Below are positions 53,053-62,514 of a stretch of 64,000 bases of DNA, in pieces; within the stretch, counting starts at the first letter, position 1; the number at the start of each line of letters is the position of its first letter. The notes below the pieces were generated by a model. That model was not told the DNA's origin. It saw only the letters and a program-made list of their open reading frames with translations, and did not search any database. Origin of the DNA: Nocardiopsis kunsanensis DSM 44524. GTDB taxonomy: Bacteria; Actinomycetota; Actinomycetes; Streptosporangiales; Streptosporangiaceae. The stretch is taken from the NCBI RefSeq assembly GCF_000340965.1, contig NZ_ANAY01000028.1:1-64000 (forward strand), written 5' to 3'. A program made the position numbers and the translations under genes.

Positions 53053-53216
53053 GCCTCCCCCAGGCGGTGTTCGGTGTGCAGGCCCCTCGGACCTCGACTG
53101 CCCTACGACCCGTCGGCCGAAACGGTGGGCCGGCGGTGCCCTCCGAGTAGACGGAAGAGGCTTATGTGGCGGTTCGGTCGGGTAGCGCCGACAGCAAGAG
53201 GAGAGGGGGCGACCAC

Positions 53217-54230
53217 ATGACCAGGAGAGGAGCCGAGGAGAGCGATGTCGCTGTGGTGTGCGGCGCCAGCGGGGGTGTGGGACGGGCCACCGCCCGCGAA
53301 CTCGCCCGACGCGGTTACTCGCTCGGGCTCCTCGCCAGGGGGAGCGAAGGTCTGGGGGCCGCAGCCGAGGAGGCTCGTTCCACGGGGGTGCGGGTGTACA
53401 CGGCCGAGGTCGACGTGGCCGACGGCGAGGCCGTGCAGGAGGCCGCAGAACGCGCCGAGGCAGAGCTCGGACCGGTGACCCTGTGGGTCAACGCGGCATT
53501 CGCGACCTTGATGTCCCGGTTCGTCGACTCGACCCCGGAGGAGTTCCGGCGGGTCACAGACGTCTGTTACCACGGCACCGCGAACGGGACCCGTGCCGCT
53601 CTGAATCTGATGGAACCCCGCGACCGGGGCACGATCGTGCAGGTGGGGTCCGCACTCGCCTACCGGGGCATCCCTCTCCAGTCCGCCTACTGCGGAGCCA
53701 AACACGCCGTCCGGGGCTTCACCGACTCCGTGCGGGCCGAACTGGTCGACTCCGGGTCACGTGTGCGGATCACCGAGGTCCACCTGCCCGGCCTCAACAC
53801 CCCGCAGTTCTCCTGGGTTCGCACACGGACCGACCGTCCCACCCGGCCCATGGCCCCCGTCTACCAGCCCGAGGTGGCAGGACGTGCGATCGCCTGGGCG
53901 GCGGAGCACCCGCGTCGACGCACCTACTGGGTGGCGCCGTCGACGGTCCAGACCGCGCTCGGCCAACGGGTCGCGCCGCGTGTGCTCGATCTGATCCTGG
54001 GCCGTACCGAAGTCGACGGACAGTTGCGTGAGGGCGAACCGGAGAAGGAGGGCAACCTGTTCCGCCCCTTCGACGCCGACCGCGACTACGGCGCCCACGG
54101 CGTGTTCGACGACGAGTCCCGCGGTAGCAGTGTCCAGCAGTGGCTGAACGAGAGACGGCTCGCGGTGACGGGCACCGCGATCGGGCTGGCCGCCGTCGGG
54201 GCGGTCGCCTGGCGCCGGGCCCGTGCGTGA
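53217..54230 (+). CDS. SDR family oxidoreductase with C-terminal membrane helix
   Basis: 337 residues. VAVVCGASGGVGRATARELA is the nucleotide-binding GxxxGxG; WVNAAFATLMSRF corresponds to the NNAG region; the catalytic triad is Ser in QVGSALAYRG and YxxxK in YCGAKHA. A C-terminal extension (about 230-337) ends in a hydrophobic helix (TGTAIGLAAVGAVAWRR), suggesting membrane attachment. GAGGAGAGG precedes the ATG at 53217. The substrate is unknown; similar long SDRs occur in actinomycete stress loci next to DUF3140. Confidence 0.88.
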   Translation: MTRRGAEESDVAVVCGASGGVGRATARELARRGYSLGLLARGSEGLGAAAEEARSTGVRVYTAEVDVADGEAVQEAAERAEAELGPVTLWVNAAFATLMSRFVDSTPEEFRRVTDVCYHGTANGTRAALNLMEPRDRGTIVQVGSALAYRGIPLQSAYCGAKHAVRGFTDSVRAELVDSGSRVRITEVHLPGLNTPQFSWVRTRTDRPTRPMAPVYQPEVAGRAIAWAAEHPRRRTYWVAPSTVQTALGQRVAPRVLDLILGRTEVDGQLREGEPEKEGNLFRPFDADRDYGAHGVFDDESRGSSVQQWLNERRLAVTGTAIGLAAVGAVAWRRARA

Positions 54231-54260
54231 ACACCGCGGCCGAGAGAACGAGGAGGGATC

Positions 54261-54617
54261 ATGGCCGAGCACAGCGCCGAGACCGATCGCGTCTGGCAGG
54301 AGTTCCACTCCGTGGTCAACATGTCCAGCGAGGAGCTGCGGGAGTGGCTGCTCACCGACGCCGCCGGCGAGGAGGGGCTGTCGAGCGATCCGGGCCATCC
54401 GGTGTCCGACCGCGGCGAGGAGGTCGTGGCGATCCTGGGCAAGCGCAAGACCGACGTGACCGAGTCCGACGTGGAGTTGATGAACGAGGTCGCGGAGTTC
54501 GTGCGCAATGAGCTCGCCGACCCGAAACGCGAGGACCAGGAATGGCGCCGGCGGCTCATGGCCGTGGGGCACGACCCACTCGCGCCCTCGTCCCCGTCCC
54601 AGGACGAGGAGCTCTGA
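54261..54617 (+). CDS. DUF3140 family protein
   Basis: 118-residue soluble protein. EFHSVVNMSSEELREWLLTDAAGEEG, EEVVAILGKRKTDVTESDVELM and RRRLMAVGHDP match DUF3140, a small actinobacterial family of unknown function that often sits near stress genes. It is 30 bp after the SDR gene on the same strand. GAGGAGG precedes the ATG. Confidence 0.85.
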   Translation: MAEHSAETDRVWQEFHSVVNMSSEELREWLLTDAAGEEGLSSDPGHPVSDRGEEVVAILGKRKTDVTESDVELMNEVAEFVRNELADPKREDQEWRRRLMAVGHDPLAPSSPSQDEEL

Positions 54618-55010
54618 CGGCGTACGGGGACCATGGCGTCCAGGGGCGGCCGGCGGGGAACCGGGGGCACCGGCCCTGGCGGAGTTCCGAGGCCGTGAGA
54701 GAGTCCTCGGTCAGAGAGGTTCGCGGGCCCTGCGCCCGTGGCGTCACGGTCCACGCCGCCCTTATGGACGGGAGAGGGACCACCGGAGCCACGGTCCCCG
54801 GTTTCAGCCGGGCGATCGTCGCGTCGTCGGTCCTGAAGCACCACCCGTACTTGCGTGGCTGTGAGCGGTCGGTGTTCACCAGCCGGAAGGCCCCGTGCAC
54901 CCACCGTCAGCCGCGCCTGCTGCGGGGCGAGGATCCTGATCGGTGTGCTCACAGGGTTCTCCTTCCGGAACGTCACCAGCCTGCTCGGTTCGTGCGGTGC
55001 AGCACCACGG
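54618..55010. other. Intergenic region, no gene called
   Basis: 393 bp between the convergent DUF3140 and VWA genes. GC-rich. The minus strand has an open frame with a plausible stretch (LVNTDRSQPRKYGWCFR near 54880), but no start with a good ribosome binding site and no family match, so no call is made. Confidence 0.35.
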
Positions 55011-56156
55011 TCATGCGTGAGTGCCCGCCGGGGCGGTGACGGGATCGCCCCGGAGCGCGGCGGCCATGAGCTCGGGGAAGGCGTCGGGGGTGCAGGCGAA
55101 CGCCGGCACGCCGAGGTCGGCGAGGGCTGCGGCGTTGCCGTGGTCGTAGAAGGCTGCGCCCTCGTCGGAGAGGGCGAGCAGCACCACGACCTGGACGCCG
55201 GCGGCCTTCATCTGCGCGATCCGTTGCAGCATCTGTTCCCGTACCCCTCCCTCGCACAAGTCGCTGACCAGAACGAACGTCGACTCGGTGGGCCGGGTGA
55301 TCAGCCCCTGGCAGTAACCGATCGCCCGGTTGATGTCGGTTCCACCCCCCAACTGGGTACCGAACAGCACCTCCACGGGGTCGGAGAGGTGGTCGGTGAG
55401 GTCTGCGACGGCGGTGTCGAAGGCGACCAGGGACGTGCTCACGCTGCGCATCGATGCCAGGACCGCACCGAACACACTCGCGTACACGACCGACTCGGCC
55501 ATGGAACCGCTCTGATCGATGGCGAGCACCACGTCCTTATGGACGCCCGAGTTGCGGCGTCCGTGGCCGACGAGGGTGCGCGGCACGATCGTTCGGTGTT
55601 CGGGCAGGTAATGGGCGAGGTTGCGGCGGATCGTCGCGTTCCAGTCGATGTCGGCGACCCGGCGCGGGCGGTGGGTGCGGGTGGAACGGTCGATCGCCCC
55701 CTGCACCAGGGAACGTGTGTGCTGGGCGAGGCGGCGTTCGAGCTCGTCGACGACACTGCGTACGACGGCGCGGGCGCTCTCCCGGGCACGGTCCGGCATG
55801 ACGGAGTTGAGGGAGAGCAGGGTGCCGACCAGGTGCACGTCGGCCTCGACCGTTTCCATGAGCTCGGGTTCGAGCAGCATGCGGTGCAGACCGAGGCGGT
55901 TCATGGCGTCCCTCTGCATGATCCGCACGACGGAGGAGGGGAAATAAGTGCGGATGTCGCCGAGCCAACGGTTCACACGGGGGACGGATGCGCCGAGGCC
56001 CCCGGCACGCTCGCCCGGCCCTCTGCCGGAACTGTCGTAGAGGTCGGCGAGAGCGGAGTCCATGCCCCGGTCGGAGGAGGACAGATCGGTCTCGGGAGCG
56101 TCCTGGCCCAGGACCAGGCGCCAGCGGCGTGCGCGTTCGGTCTCGTCGGTACTCAT
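55011..56156 (-). CDS. VWA domain protein of a MoxR-type module
   Basis: 381 residues. The N-terminal half is helical and charged. The von Willebrand A domain starts near 205: VVLAIDQSGSMAES carries the MIDAS motif DxSxS (214-218), GGGTDINRAIGYC and VLVSDLCEGG supply the other metal-binding residues. Such proteins work with MoxR AAA+ ATPases, which bind them through the metal site to remodel a client. It is the fifth gene of the module; its ATG overlaps the DUF5682 stop (ATGA). Confidence 0.9.
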   Translation of the reverse strand: MSTDETERARRWRLVLGQDAPETDLSSSDRGMDSALADLYDSSGRGPGERAGGLGASVPRVNRWLGDIRTYFPSSVVRIMQRDAMNRLGLHRMLLEPELMETVEADVHLVGTLLSLNSVMPDRARESARAVVRSVVDELERRLAQHTRSLVQGAIDRSTRTHRPRRVADIDWNATIRRNLAHYLPEHRTIVPRTLVGHGRRNSGVHKDVVLAIDQSGSMAESVVYASVFGAVLASMRSVSTSLVAFDTAVADLTDHLSDPVEVLFGTQLGGGTDINRAIGYCQGLITRPTESTFVLVSDLCEGGVREQMLQRIAQMKAAGVQVVVLLALSDEGAAFYDHGNAAALADLGVPAFACTPDAFPELMAAALRGDPVTAPAGTHA

Positions 56157-58480
56157 ACCTCTGCCCTCCCGGGGCTGTTCCGGCGGTCGGTGGCGGCACG
56201 GGCCAGGAGCGCGCCGACCGAGTTCAGGGCGGGTACGGCGCGTTCGGGGTCCAGGGGAAGGGACACTGTCCCGGTGGGCGGGACGGCGCGGGTGGCGGCG
56301 GTCCCGATCTGACGGCGTTCGGGTGCGGCGAAGGCACCGAAGGTACGGCGCAGCAACGGGAGAACGGCGGCGAAACGTTCCGGGGCGAGCCCGGTCAGCC
56401 AGGTGTCGATGAGGTCGAGGAGGCGCTCGTCGTGGACCAGGATCAGCCCGCTGCCCTGGAGGAAGCCCTCGAGCCAGGCGGCGGCGCGTGCGGGGTCGAT
56501 CCCTGGTGACATGGTGCGGGCCAGGCGCCGGCGGAGGGTGTCGCGGTCGAGTTCGTCGGCGTCGTTGAGGATGCGGTCGAGGCGTCCGGCCACACGTCCG
56601 GGAAGACGGTCGTCACCGGCGTGCGCGGCGAGGGTCGCGGTCCAGGTGCGGAGCGGTTCTTCGCCCAGGAGGGTGACGGCGTGGTGGGTGTGGTCGACGA
56701 GTGTGGCCATGTGGGCCGCCGCGTCGTCGTCGAGCCCGTGCAGTGCGGGTGGGAGGCCCGCGCACACTCGGCGCAGCAACCCTTCGGCGACGGTCCTCAG
56801 CTGGGCGCCCTCGGTACGGCGCACGTCGCCGTAACGTCCGGCACGAGCCAGAGGCGGCAGGGCGGCCATGAGTCCGGTGACGTCTCCATCGGTGGCGGCG
56901 CGGTCGGTCAACCGGGCGAGCACGGTGGGCAGGGCGCTGTCGAGGCCTGCGAGCAGGCACTGTTCGGTGAGTGCGGTGACACCGCGCAGATCGGCCCGGC
57001 CGGCGAGGTCGACCAGACGTGCGGCGGCGGCCTCCTCGACGGTGGCGCCCCAGCGGGCGGCCTCGATGAGGGCGACATCCATCTCGGGTTCCCAGCGCAA
57101 CCTCCAGGCCTCCCGGAAGGTCCCGCGGTGGGAGCCCTCGGGTGTGCGGGGCACGCCCCATTCCACGTCGAGGATCCGGAGCCGGTGCAGGAGCACACCG
57201 CGTTCCCGGTGGCTCTCCTTGCGCAGGTCGAGGTCGAGGTCGCGGATGAAGGGTTCGGCCTTGAGACGCAGGCGGCGGCGCTGTGCTGCCAGGTCGCGTT
57301 GGAGCGGCACCATCGGAACGGTGTCGGGGACCGAACCCATGCGTTCGCCGAGGGCGAGCCGACCGTGTACGAGGGCGGCCCGTGTCTCCTCCCCCTCGCA
57401 CAGGACACCGGTGAGGGCCTCGCGGACCTCATCGAGCCCGGCGAGAGGCCGTCCCCGTAGGGCGGCGAGGGACTCGGCGAGACGGACCCCCTCGATCACG
57501 TGCGCGGAGGAGACCGCCCGGTCCTCGTCCTGGCGCAGGACCCGGGCCGCGTCGGTGAGCCACCGGTGCACGGGACGGTCGGGCGCGGTGAACAGGTGGT
57601 GGTACCAACCGGGTGCGCTCACCCCCGCCCGGTACCCCGCGGCGGTGGCCAGACGCCCGTGGGTCCAGGGCACCCACGTGGCGTCGACCTTGGTCCTGGG
57701 CAGGCCCTTGAGCAGGGCCGTGTCGGCCTTGACGGTGTGGCGGGCCGTCTCGTGGACGGCAGGGGCGTGCCAGGCACCGCAGACGACGGCGACACGGTGG
57801 TGCCCGGCGCGCAGGGTGGCGCGCAGTACCTGGCGCATGTGGGCCTCACGGCGCTGGTTGCGCACGCCCCCGGGCCCGATCTCGGCGCGGACGGCCGCCA
57901 TGGCCTCCTGGATCGCGGGGAACGGGGAAGGCTCACCGTCACCGCGCTGTTCGACGACGTCGTCCCACCAGCGTTCGGTGTCGTCGTAGCCGGCGGCGCG
58001 GGCGAGCACCCCGAGCGGGTCGGCCCGGGTGTGTTCCGGGTCGGTCTCTTCGCCCGGGGGTTCCTCTCCCGGTTCCCTCTCCCCCGGGGTCTCCTCGTCC
58101 GGAGCTCCCGCGCCCAGGTCCGGTCGCCCCGGCTCCTCTGCCAGGGTGTGGGCGGCGGGCAGGTCGCAGAAGCGCACTTCCACGCCGTGGTCGACGGCGT
58201 AGCGCAGCGCCACCCACTCCGGGGAGAAGGACGCGAACGGCCAGAACGCCCATCCGCCCGTACCACTCCCGGTCTCCCGGCCGGCGCGGTGGACGAGCAG
58301 GGCAACGGGCGGTTCGAGCTCCCCTGCCAAGTGGAGGAGGGCGTCGGCCTCCGGCGGCCCCTCGATGAGGACCGCCTCGGGGCGCAGGCGTTCCAGCTCG
58401 GCCCGGACCGCACGTGCGGACCCGGGGCCGTGGTGGCGCACCCCGAGGACCCGGACTCCTCCGGTGTCGAAGGCCGGCAT
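56153..58480 (-). CDS. DUF5682 family protein (TraB/TIKI-like fold proposed)
   Basis: 775 residues. The N-terminal part has VRVLGVRHHGPGSARAV (GxxH, 13-16), EAVLIEGPPEAD (Glu40), and, after an acidic insert, RREAHMRQVLRATL then VAVVCGAWHAPAV (GxxH, 235-238). This pattern of two GxxH motifs with a nearby Glu and R-x(3)-M fits the TraB/PrgY/TIKI/EreA-like metallo-hydrolase superfamily. The remaining 500 residues are Arg- and Leu-rich helical repeats, suiting a scaffold. Its start shares a base with the MoxR stop (TGATG). Function not described to my knowledge. Confidence 0.8.
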   Translation of the reverse strand: MPAFDTGGVRVLGVRHHGPGSARAVRAELERLRPEAVLIEGPPEADALLHLAGELEPPVALLVHRAGRETGSGTGGWAFWPFASFSPEWVALRYAVDHGVEVRFCDLPAAHTLAEEPGRPDLGAGAPDEETPGEREPGEEPPGEETDPEHTRADPLGVLARAAGYDDTERWWDDVVEQRGDGEPSPFPAIQEAMAAVRAEIGPGGVRNQRREAHMRQVLRATLRAGHHRVAVVCGAWHAPAVHETARHTVKADTALLKGLPRTKVDATWVPWTHGRLATAAGYRAGVSAPGWYHHLFTAPDRPVHRWLTDAARVLRQDEDRAVSSAHVIEGVRLAESLAALRGRPLAGLDEVREALTGVLCEGEETRAALVHGRLALGERMGSVPDTVPMVPLQRDLAAQRRRLRLKAEPFIRDLDLDLRKESHRERGVLLHRLRILDVEWGVPRTPEGSHRGTFREAWRLRWEPEMDVALIEAARWGATVEEAAAARLVDLAGRADLRGVTALTEQCLLAGLDSALPTVLARLTDRAATDGDVTGLMAALPPLARAGRYGDVRRTEGAQLRTVAEGLLRRVCAGLPPALHGLDDDAAAHMATLVDHTHHAVTLLGEEPLRTWTATLAAHAGDDRLPGRVAGRLDRILNDADELDRDTLRRRLARTMSPGIDPARAAAWLEGFLQGSGLILVHDERLLDLIDTWLTGLAPERFAAVLPLLRRTFGAFAAPERRQIGTAATRAVPPTGTVSLPLDPERAVPALNSVGALLARAATDRRNSPGRAEV

Positions 58481-59589
58481 CAGGCGTCCACCTCACGGCA
58501 GGCCCGGTAGAACTCGCCCCAGCCGTCGCGGTCACGGGCGACGGTCTCCAGGTACTCGCGCCAGGCCACACCGTCGGAGACCCGGTCCTGCACCACCGCG
58601 CCCCGGATCCCCGCGGCGATGTCGGCGGGACGCAGCTGCCCGTCGCCGAAATGGGCGGACAGGGCGATGCCATTGGTCACGACCGAGATCGCCTCGGCCG
58701 TGCTGAGGGTGCCGCTGGGTGATTTGACCTTGGCCGATCCGTCCTCCGTGGCACCGGCGCGCAGCTCCCGGAAAACGGTGACCACCCGCCTGATCTCGGT
58801 GAGGCTGGTGGCGACCTCCGGCAACTGCAGGGACCGGCCGAGCTGATCCACCCGCCGGGTGACGATGTCGACCTCCTCCTCAGCGGTGTCGGGCACCGGC
58901 AGCACCACGGTGTTGAAGCGGCGGCGCAGGGCGCTGGAGAGGTCGTTGACGCCGCGGTCCCGGTCGTTCGCGGTCGCGATGAGGTTGAAGCCCCGGCGGG
59001 CCTGCACCTCGGTACCGAGTTCGGGGACGGGCAAGGACTTCTCCGAGAGCACGGTGATGAGGCCGTCCTGGACCTCGGAGGGCATGCGGGTGAGTTCCTC
59101 GACGCGGGCGAGCGCCCCTCGGGACATGGCGTTCATGACGGGTCCGGGGACGAGCGCGGCCTCACTGGGGCCCTCGGCCAGCAGGCGGGCGTAGTTCCAG
59201 CCGTAGCGCACCGCTTCTTCGGAGGTGCCCGCCGTTCCCTGCACGAGGAGGGTGGAGTCCCCGCAGACGGCCGCGGCCAGATGTTCGGACAGCCAGGTCT
59301 TGGCTGTTCCGGGCACACCGATGAGCAGTAGTGCGCGGTCGGTGGCCAGGGTCGCTACGGCGGTCTCGACGACGCGGCGGGCGCCGATGTACTTCGGGGT
59401 GATCTCGGTGCCGTCCTCCAGAGTGGTGCCGAGCAGGTAGTCGACGACGGCGTGCGGGGAGAGGCGCCATCCCTGGGGGCGGGTGCGGGTGTCGGCTGCG
59501 GCGAGGGCACCGAGCTCGTCGGCGTGGGTCTGTTCGGCGTGGGGGCGCAGCGCCCGGATCGTGTCGGTGGTCTCGGCTGTGGCGGTCAA
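58480..59589 (-). CDS. MoxR family AAA+ ATPase
   Basis: 369 residues. Walker A GVPGTAKT (91-98), a MoxR-type PSEVQDGLITVLSEKSLPVPE pre-sensor loop, sensor 1 FNLIATANDRDRG, and an Arg-finger region ALRRRFNTVVLPVPD. MoxR proteins are chaperone-like hexamers that act on substrates with VWA partners. TTG start directly after the DUF5691 stop (TAGTTG). It is the engine of the five-gene module. Confidence 0.92.
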   Translation of the reverse strand: MTATAETTDTIRALRPHAEQTHADELGALAAADTRTRPQGWRLSPHAVVDYLLGTTLEDGTEITPKYIGARRVVETAVATLATDRALLLIGVPGTAKTWLSEHLAAAVCGDSTLLVQGTAGTSEEAVRYGWNYARLLAEGPSEAALVPGPVMNAMSRGALARVEELTRMPSEVQDGLITVLSEKSLPVPELGTEVQARRGFNLIATANDRDRGVNDLSSALRRRFNTVVLPVPDTAEEEVDIVTRRVDQLGRSLQLPEVATSLTEIRRVVTVFRELRAGATEDGSAKVKSPSGTLSTAEAISVVTNGIALSAHFGDGQLRPADIAAGIRGAVVQDRVSDGVAWREYLETVARDRDGWGEFYRACREVDA

Positions 59590-61092
59590 CTACAGCTCCC
59601 TTTTCATGGCACGGCGGAAACGGACGGTGTCGCGGGTGTCGAGGTAGAGGCTCCGGTCCTCAGGGCTGAGGCCGGGTGGGTCCGGAGGCAGGTGGTCGAG
59701 GTGCTCGGGCGGCAGGTACTCGGCTGCGGCATCGCAGAGTGCGCGGTAACCGCCCCTGTTGCGGGGATTCAGAAGCATTCTCGTAGCTGCCACCGACAAT
59801 TCCGGGGTCCACGGGCCGTCGGCCGCACGCAGGAGGTGACCGGCGTCGTTGAGGTCTTCGGTGCGGCTCAGGGCCTGTTGCACCCAGGCACAGCGTTCGC
59901 CGAGCGGGAGCGGGCGCAGCAGGGCGGGCAGTTGGAGGACCCGCCGGTCCCGGGTGGCGCGGGCGAGGTGACCGCCCACGTCGGGACCGAGCGTGGACAG
60001 CAGCGCCCGGCCCCATTCCGCCGACCCCTGGAACCCTGCGGCGTTGACGAGTGCGTCGTGCACGTCGGTACGGCCGGAACGTTCCACCCGGGCCAGCACA
60101 CGTGCGGGGTCGGGGTCCACGAGTGCGGTCCACACGTCGAGCGGGGCGTGGGTGATGAGCGCCCACAGGCGCTCGGAGCGTGCGGCATCGGTGTCACCGG
60201 ATCTTCCGGGTGCAGCCAGGGCGAGGTCGCGCAGGAGCCGGGGCCGGCCGGGGCCGATACCGCCCACCCGCACCTCCCCCCGGGGGCCGGTGCTGACCAG
60301 GGCCCGCACGTACCCCCGCAGACGGTCGGCGTGGGTGCTGTCGGGCAGACGGCTGAGCAGGGACAGTGCGAGCCCGCGGACCCCGGCGGCGCGATCGGTG
60401 AGGGCTGCTGCCAGGACTTCCTCGTCATCGGTGGTGAGGCCGTGGGACAGGACCGACAACAGGGAGCGCCGCCGTTCGGCCACGGGATCGGCGCGCAGGG
60501 CCTCGGCCACCCGCCCGCGTGCGTCTGCGGGGTCGGTACGCCGCAGGGCTGCCAGGGCACGTCGGCGTTCCGGTGGCTCGCCGTGTTCCCAGACCTTCGG
60601 GTCGAAGTGTGCGGCGGCGCTGTGGGAGCCGAGGTAGTGCCAGGTGTTGCGGAACCGGGCCAGCCAGTGTCCGTGAGCACCGACGGCGGCGGCCAGGGCG
60701 GGGCGGAGTTCGCTGTCGCGGGCGCCCCGGTCGAGCAGTGCGGGCAGGTGGACGGCGGGGACCCGGCGTCCTGCGCGGGCCACGAGGTCCAGCCATTCGG
60801 GCAGCAGGGTGGGCCGGGCGGTGAGGATCTCGGTGAGGTGGTGTGCGGCTGCCGCGTCGACCTCGGGGACTCCGTCGTCCGGGGCTGGGTCCAGGGGCTC
60901 GGCGGTGTGCGGTGTGTGTCCGGCGGTCCGCCGTACCGCGGCGAGTGCCGCGCGGTCGAGCAGGGCAGCGGGACCGTGGAGGTCCTCGGCCCCGGGCCCG
61001 GGCAGGGCGGGGGTGTCGGGGACCGCGCGCCGGGCGGTGCCGACGAGCGCGGCGGGGAGCAGCTGCCCCCACGGATCGGTGGTCGTGCTCAC
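59590..61092 (-). CDS. DUF5691 family helical-repeat protein
   Basis: 500 residues. From about 95 on it shows many Arg/Leu/Ala-rich helical hairpins (for example RRRALAALRRTDPADARGRV, EEVLAAALTDRAAGVRGLALSLLSRL), consistent with a HEAT-type alpha-solenoid. No enzyme motif is visible. It probably serves as scaffold or adaptor of the MoxR module. GTG start at 61092. It abuts the MoxR gene with no gap. Confidence 0.8.
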   Translation of the reverse strand: MSTTTDPWGQLLPAALVGTARRAVPDTPALPGPGAEDLHGPAALLDRAALAAVRRTAGHTPHTAEPLDPAPDDGVPEVDAAAAHHLTEILTARPTLLPEWLDLVARAGRRVPAVHLPALLDRGARDSELRPALAAAVGAHGHWLARFRNTWHYLGSHSAAAHFDPKVWEHGEPPERRRALAALRRTDPADARGRVAEALRADPVAERRRSLLSVLSHGLTTDDEEVLAAALTDRAAGVRGLALSLLSRLPDSTHADRLRGYVRALVSTGPRGEVRVGGIGPGRPRLLRDLALAAPGRSGDTDAARSERLWALITHAPLDVWTALVDPDPARVLARVERSGRTDVHDALVNAAGFQGSAEWGRALLSTLGPDVGGHLARATRDRRVLQLPALLRPLPLGERCAWVQQALSRTEDLNDAGHLLRAADGPWTPELSVAATRMLLNPRNRGGYRALCDAAAEYLPPEHLDHLPPDPPGLSPEDRSLYLDTRDTVRFRRAMKREL

Positions 61093-61209
61093 GTGCGGGT
61101 CCTCCTCGTCGGCCCGGTGCCGGGGCCGTTCTCTCCTACGGGTCCTCGTCCCGGGGCAGCGGGTCCCGTCACGTGCGGGCCCTCGCCGCCACCCGGGCTC
61201 GGGGCGCGG

Positions 61210-62514
61210 TCACAGAGGGACCGTCGGGGCGTCCTGGGGCCACACGGTCAGGGGCGTGAATCCGTCCCTCGGCGACCACTCCCCCGCGACGGTCGCAGGA
61301 CGACCGCCGGTCACGGCCAGCAGTTTCCAGGGGCCGGGGGTTCCCAAGGGCAGTGCGTCACCGGACCGGTCGGCGAGGTACCAGTCCTCCCCGCGGCGGG
61401 CGGGAACCACCCGGGCGAGCACGGCGAGGGAGCCGTGCATCCAGGGGTCCTCGGCCAGTTGCGCTGCGTGGTTGTCGAGCGCCCCGGCGACCGTGGAGCC
61501 CGGCGGCACGGGCGCGGGTCCCGGCGCACCGGTGCTGACCTCCGTGGCTCGGCGTCGGTCCGGGTAGAGCGCAAGCTCCGCCTCGATCTCGGTGCCCGAC
61601 GTCGGCCCGGGGCCGAGGGCGTCCGGTTCCCGGGCGTGGGCCAGGGTCATGACGGTGCATCCGTGCGTGCGGCCGCGCAGCCACACCCGCCGGCTCTTCA
61701 CACCCGTTGCGGGGTCGCTGGTCTCGTTCCGGGCCAGGACGGTCCATGTGTCGGTGGTGCGTTCCCCGGAGGCGAGGACCTCGTCGGTACGGGTGCTCAC
61801 CCCGGCTCTGGTGTGCACGGCCGCCCGCAGGCCGTCGGGGAGGTGCTCGCGGACGCGGTGGGCCTCGGCGAGCAGGTGCAGGTACGCGAACCGTTCGAGT
61901 ACTCGTGTCGGCCAGTCGCGGTGCCGGGCCAGGGCCGGCAGCTCGGAGACGAGTGCCGCGGCCCCGGCGGCCTTGGCGTCCACGAGGCGTTCGGCCATGC
62001 GGTCCCAATGGGCGTAATCGCGGCCGGGCACCCCGGAGAGGCCCGACTCGACCTGGTCGCGCAGCCACAGGGACAACTCGGCGAGTCCCTCTGCGACGGC
62101 GCGGTCCCGTTCCCTGCGGGTGGCCTCGGCACGGGCCGGGTCGGGGACGGCGCGGCGGGCCCGGTTCGCTGCGCGGCGGTTGATCCAGCGGCCGACCCGC
62201 TCGGGGGCTTCCCCGGTCTCGGAGAGTTCACCGCCGACCCACCGGGCGAGCAGGCCGAGCACGTGTTTGCAGGGGGTCTTGCGACTGGGGCAGGAGCACT
62301 TGTACGCGGGGGCCTCCTCCGCGTCCACGTGCACGGCCACGGTGTAGCTCCGGTCGCCACTGCCCCGGAACTCCCCCCACACGACGAGGGCTTCGCCGGG
62401 CAGGAGGCCGGCGTACTGCCAAGCATCGGCGGCGGAGGTCTTTCGGGCGGCCTTCCACGACGAGGCGTCCGGCGCCAGGCCCCGGACGTCGTCGATGCTC
62501 CATCGATCGTTCAC
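61210..62514 (-). CDS. SWIM zinc-finger protein
   Basis: 434 residues. YKCSCPSRKTPCKHVLGLLA holds the SWIM motif CxCx6CxH (Cys73, Cys75, Cys82, His84), a zinc finger that binds nucleic acid or protein. The remainder is helical with several Trp-rich strands and no catalytic signature. First gene of the module, 117 bp before DUF5691; its promoter lies in the gap shared with the P450. Confidence 0.9.
   Translation of the reverse strand: MNDRWSIDDVRGLAPDASSWKAARKTSAADAWQYAGLLPGEALVVWGEFRGSGDRSYTVAVHVDAEEAPAYKCSCPSRKTPCKHVLGLLARWVGGELSETGEAPERVGRWINRRAANRARRAVPDPARAEATRRERDRAVAEGLAELSLWLRDQVESGLSGVPGRDYAHWDRMAERLVDAKAAGAAALVSELPALARHRDWPTRVLERFAYLHLLAEAHRVREHLPDGLRAAVHTRAGVSTRTDEVLASGERTTDTWTVLARNETSDPATGVKSRRVWLRGRTHGCTVMTLAHAREPDALGPGPTSGTEIEAELALYPDRRRATEVSTGAPGPAPVPPGSTVAGALDNHAAQLAEDPWMHGSLAVLARVVPARRGEDWYLADRSGDALPLGTPGPWKLLAVTGGRPATVAGEWSPRDGFTPLTVWPQDAPTVPL

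Noticed and set aside
54700..54960. Minus-strand gene in the DUF3140/VWA gap
   Set aside because: An open frame exists but without ribosome binding site or recognisable family; composition matches non-coding GC-rich frames.
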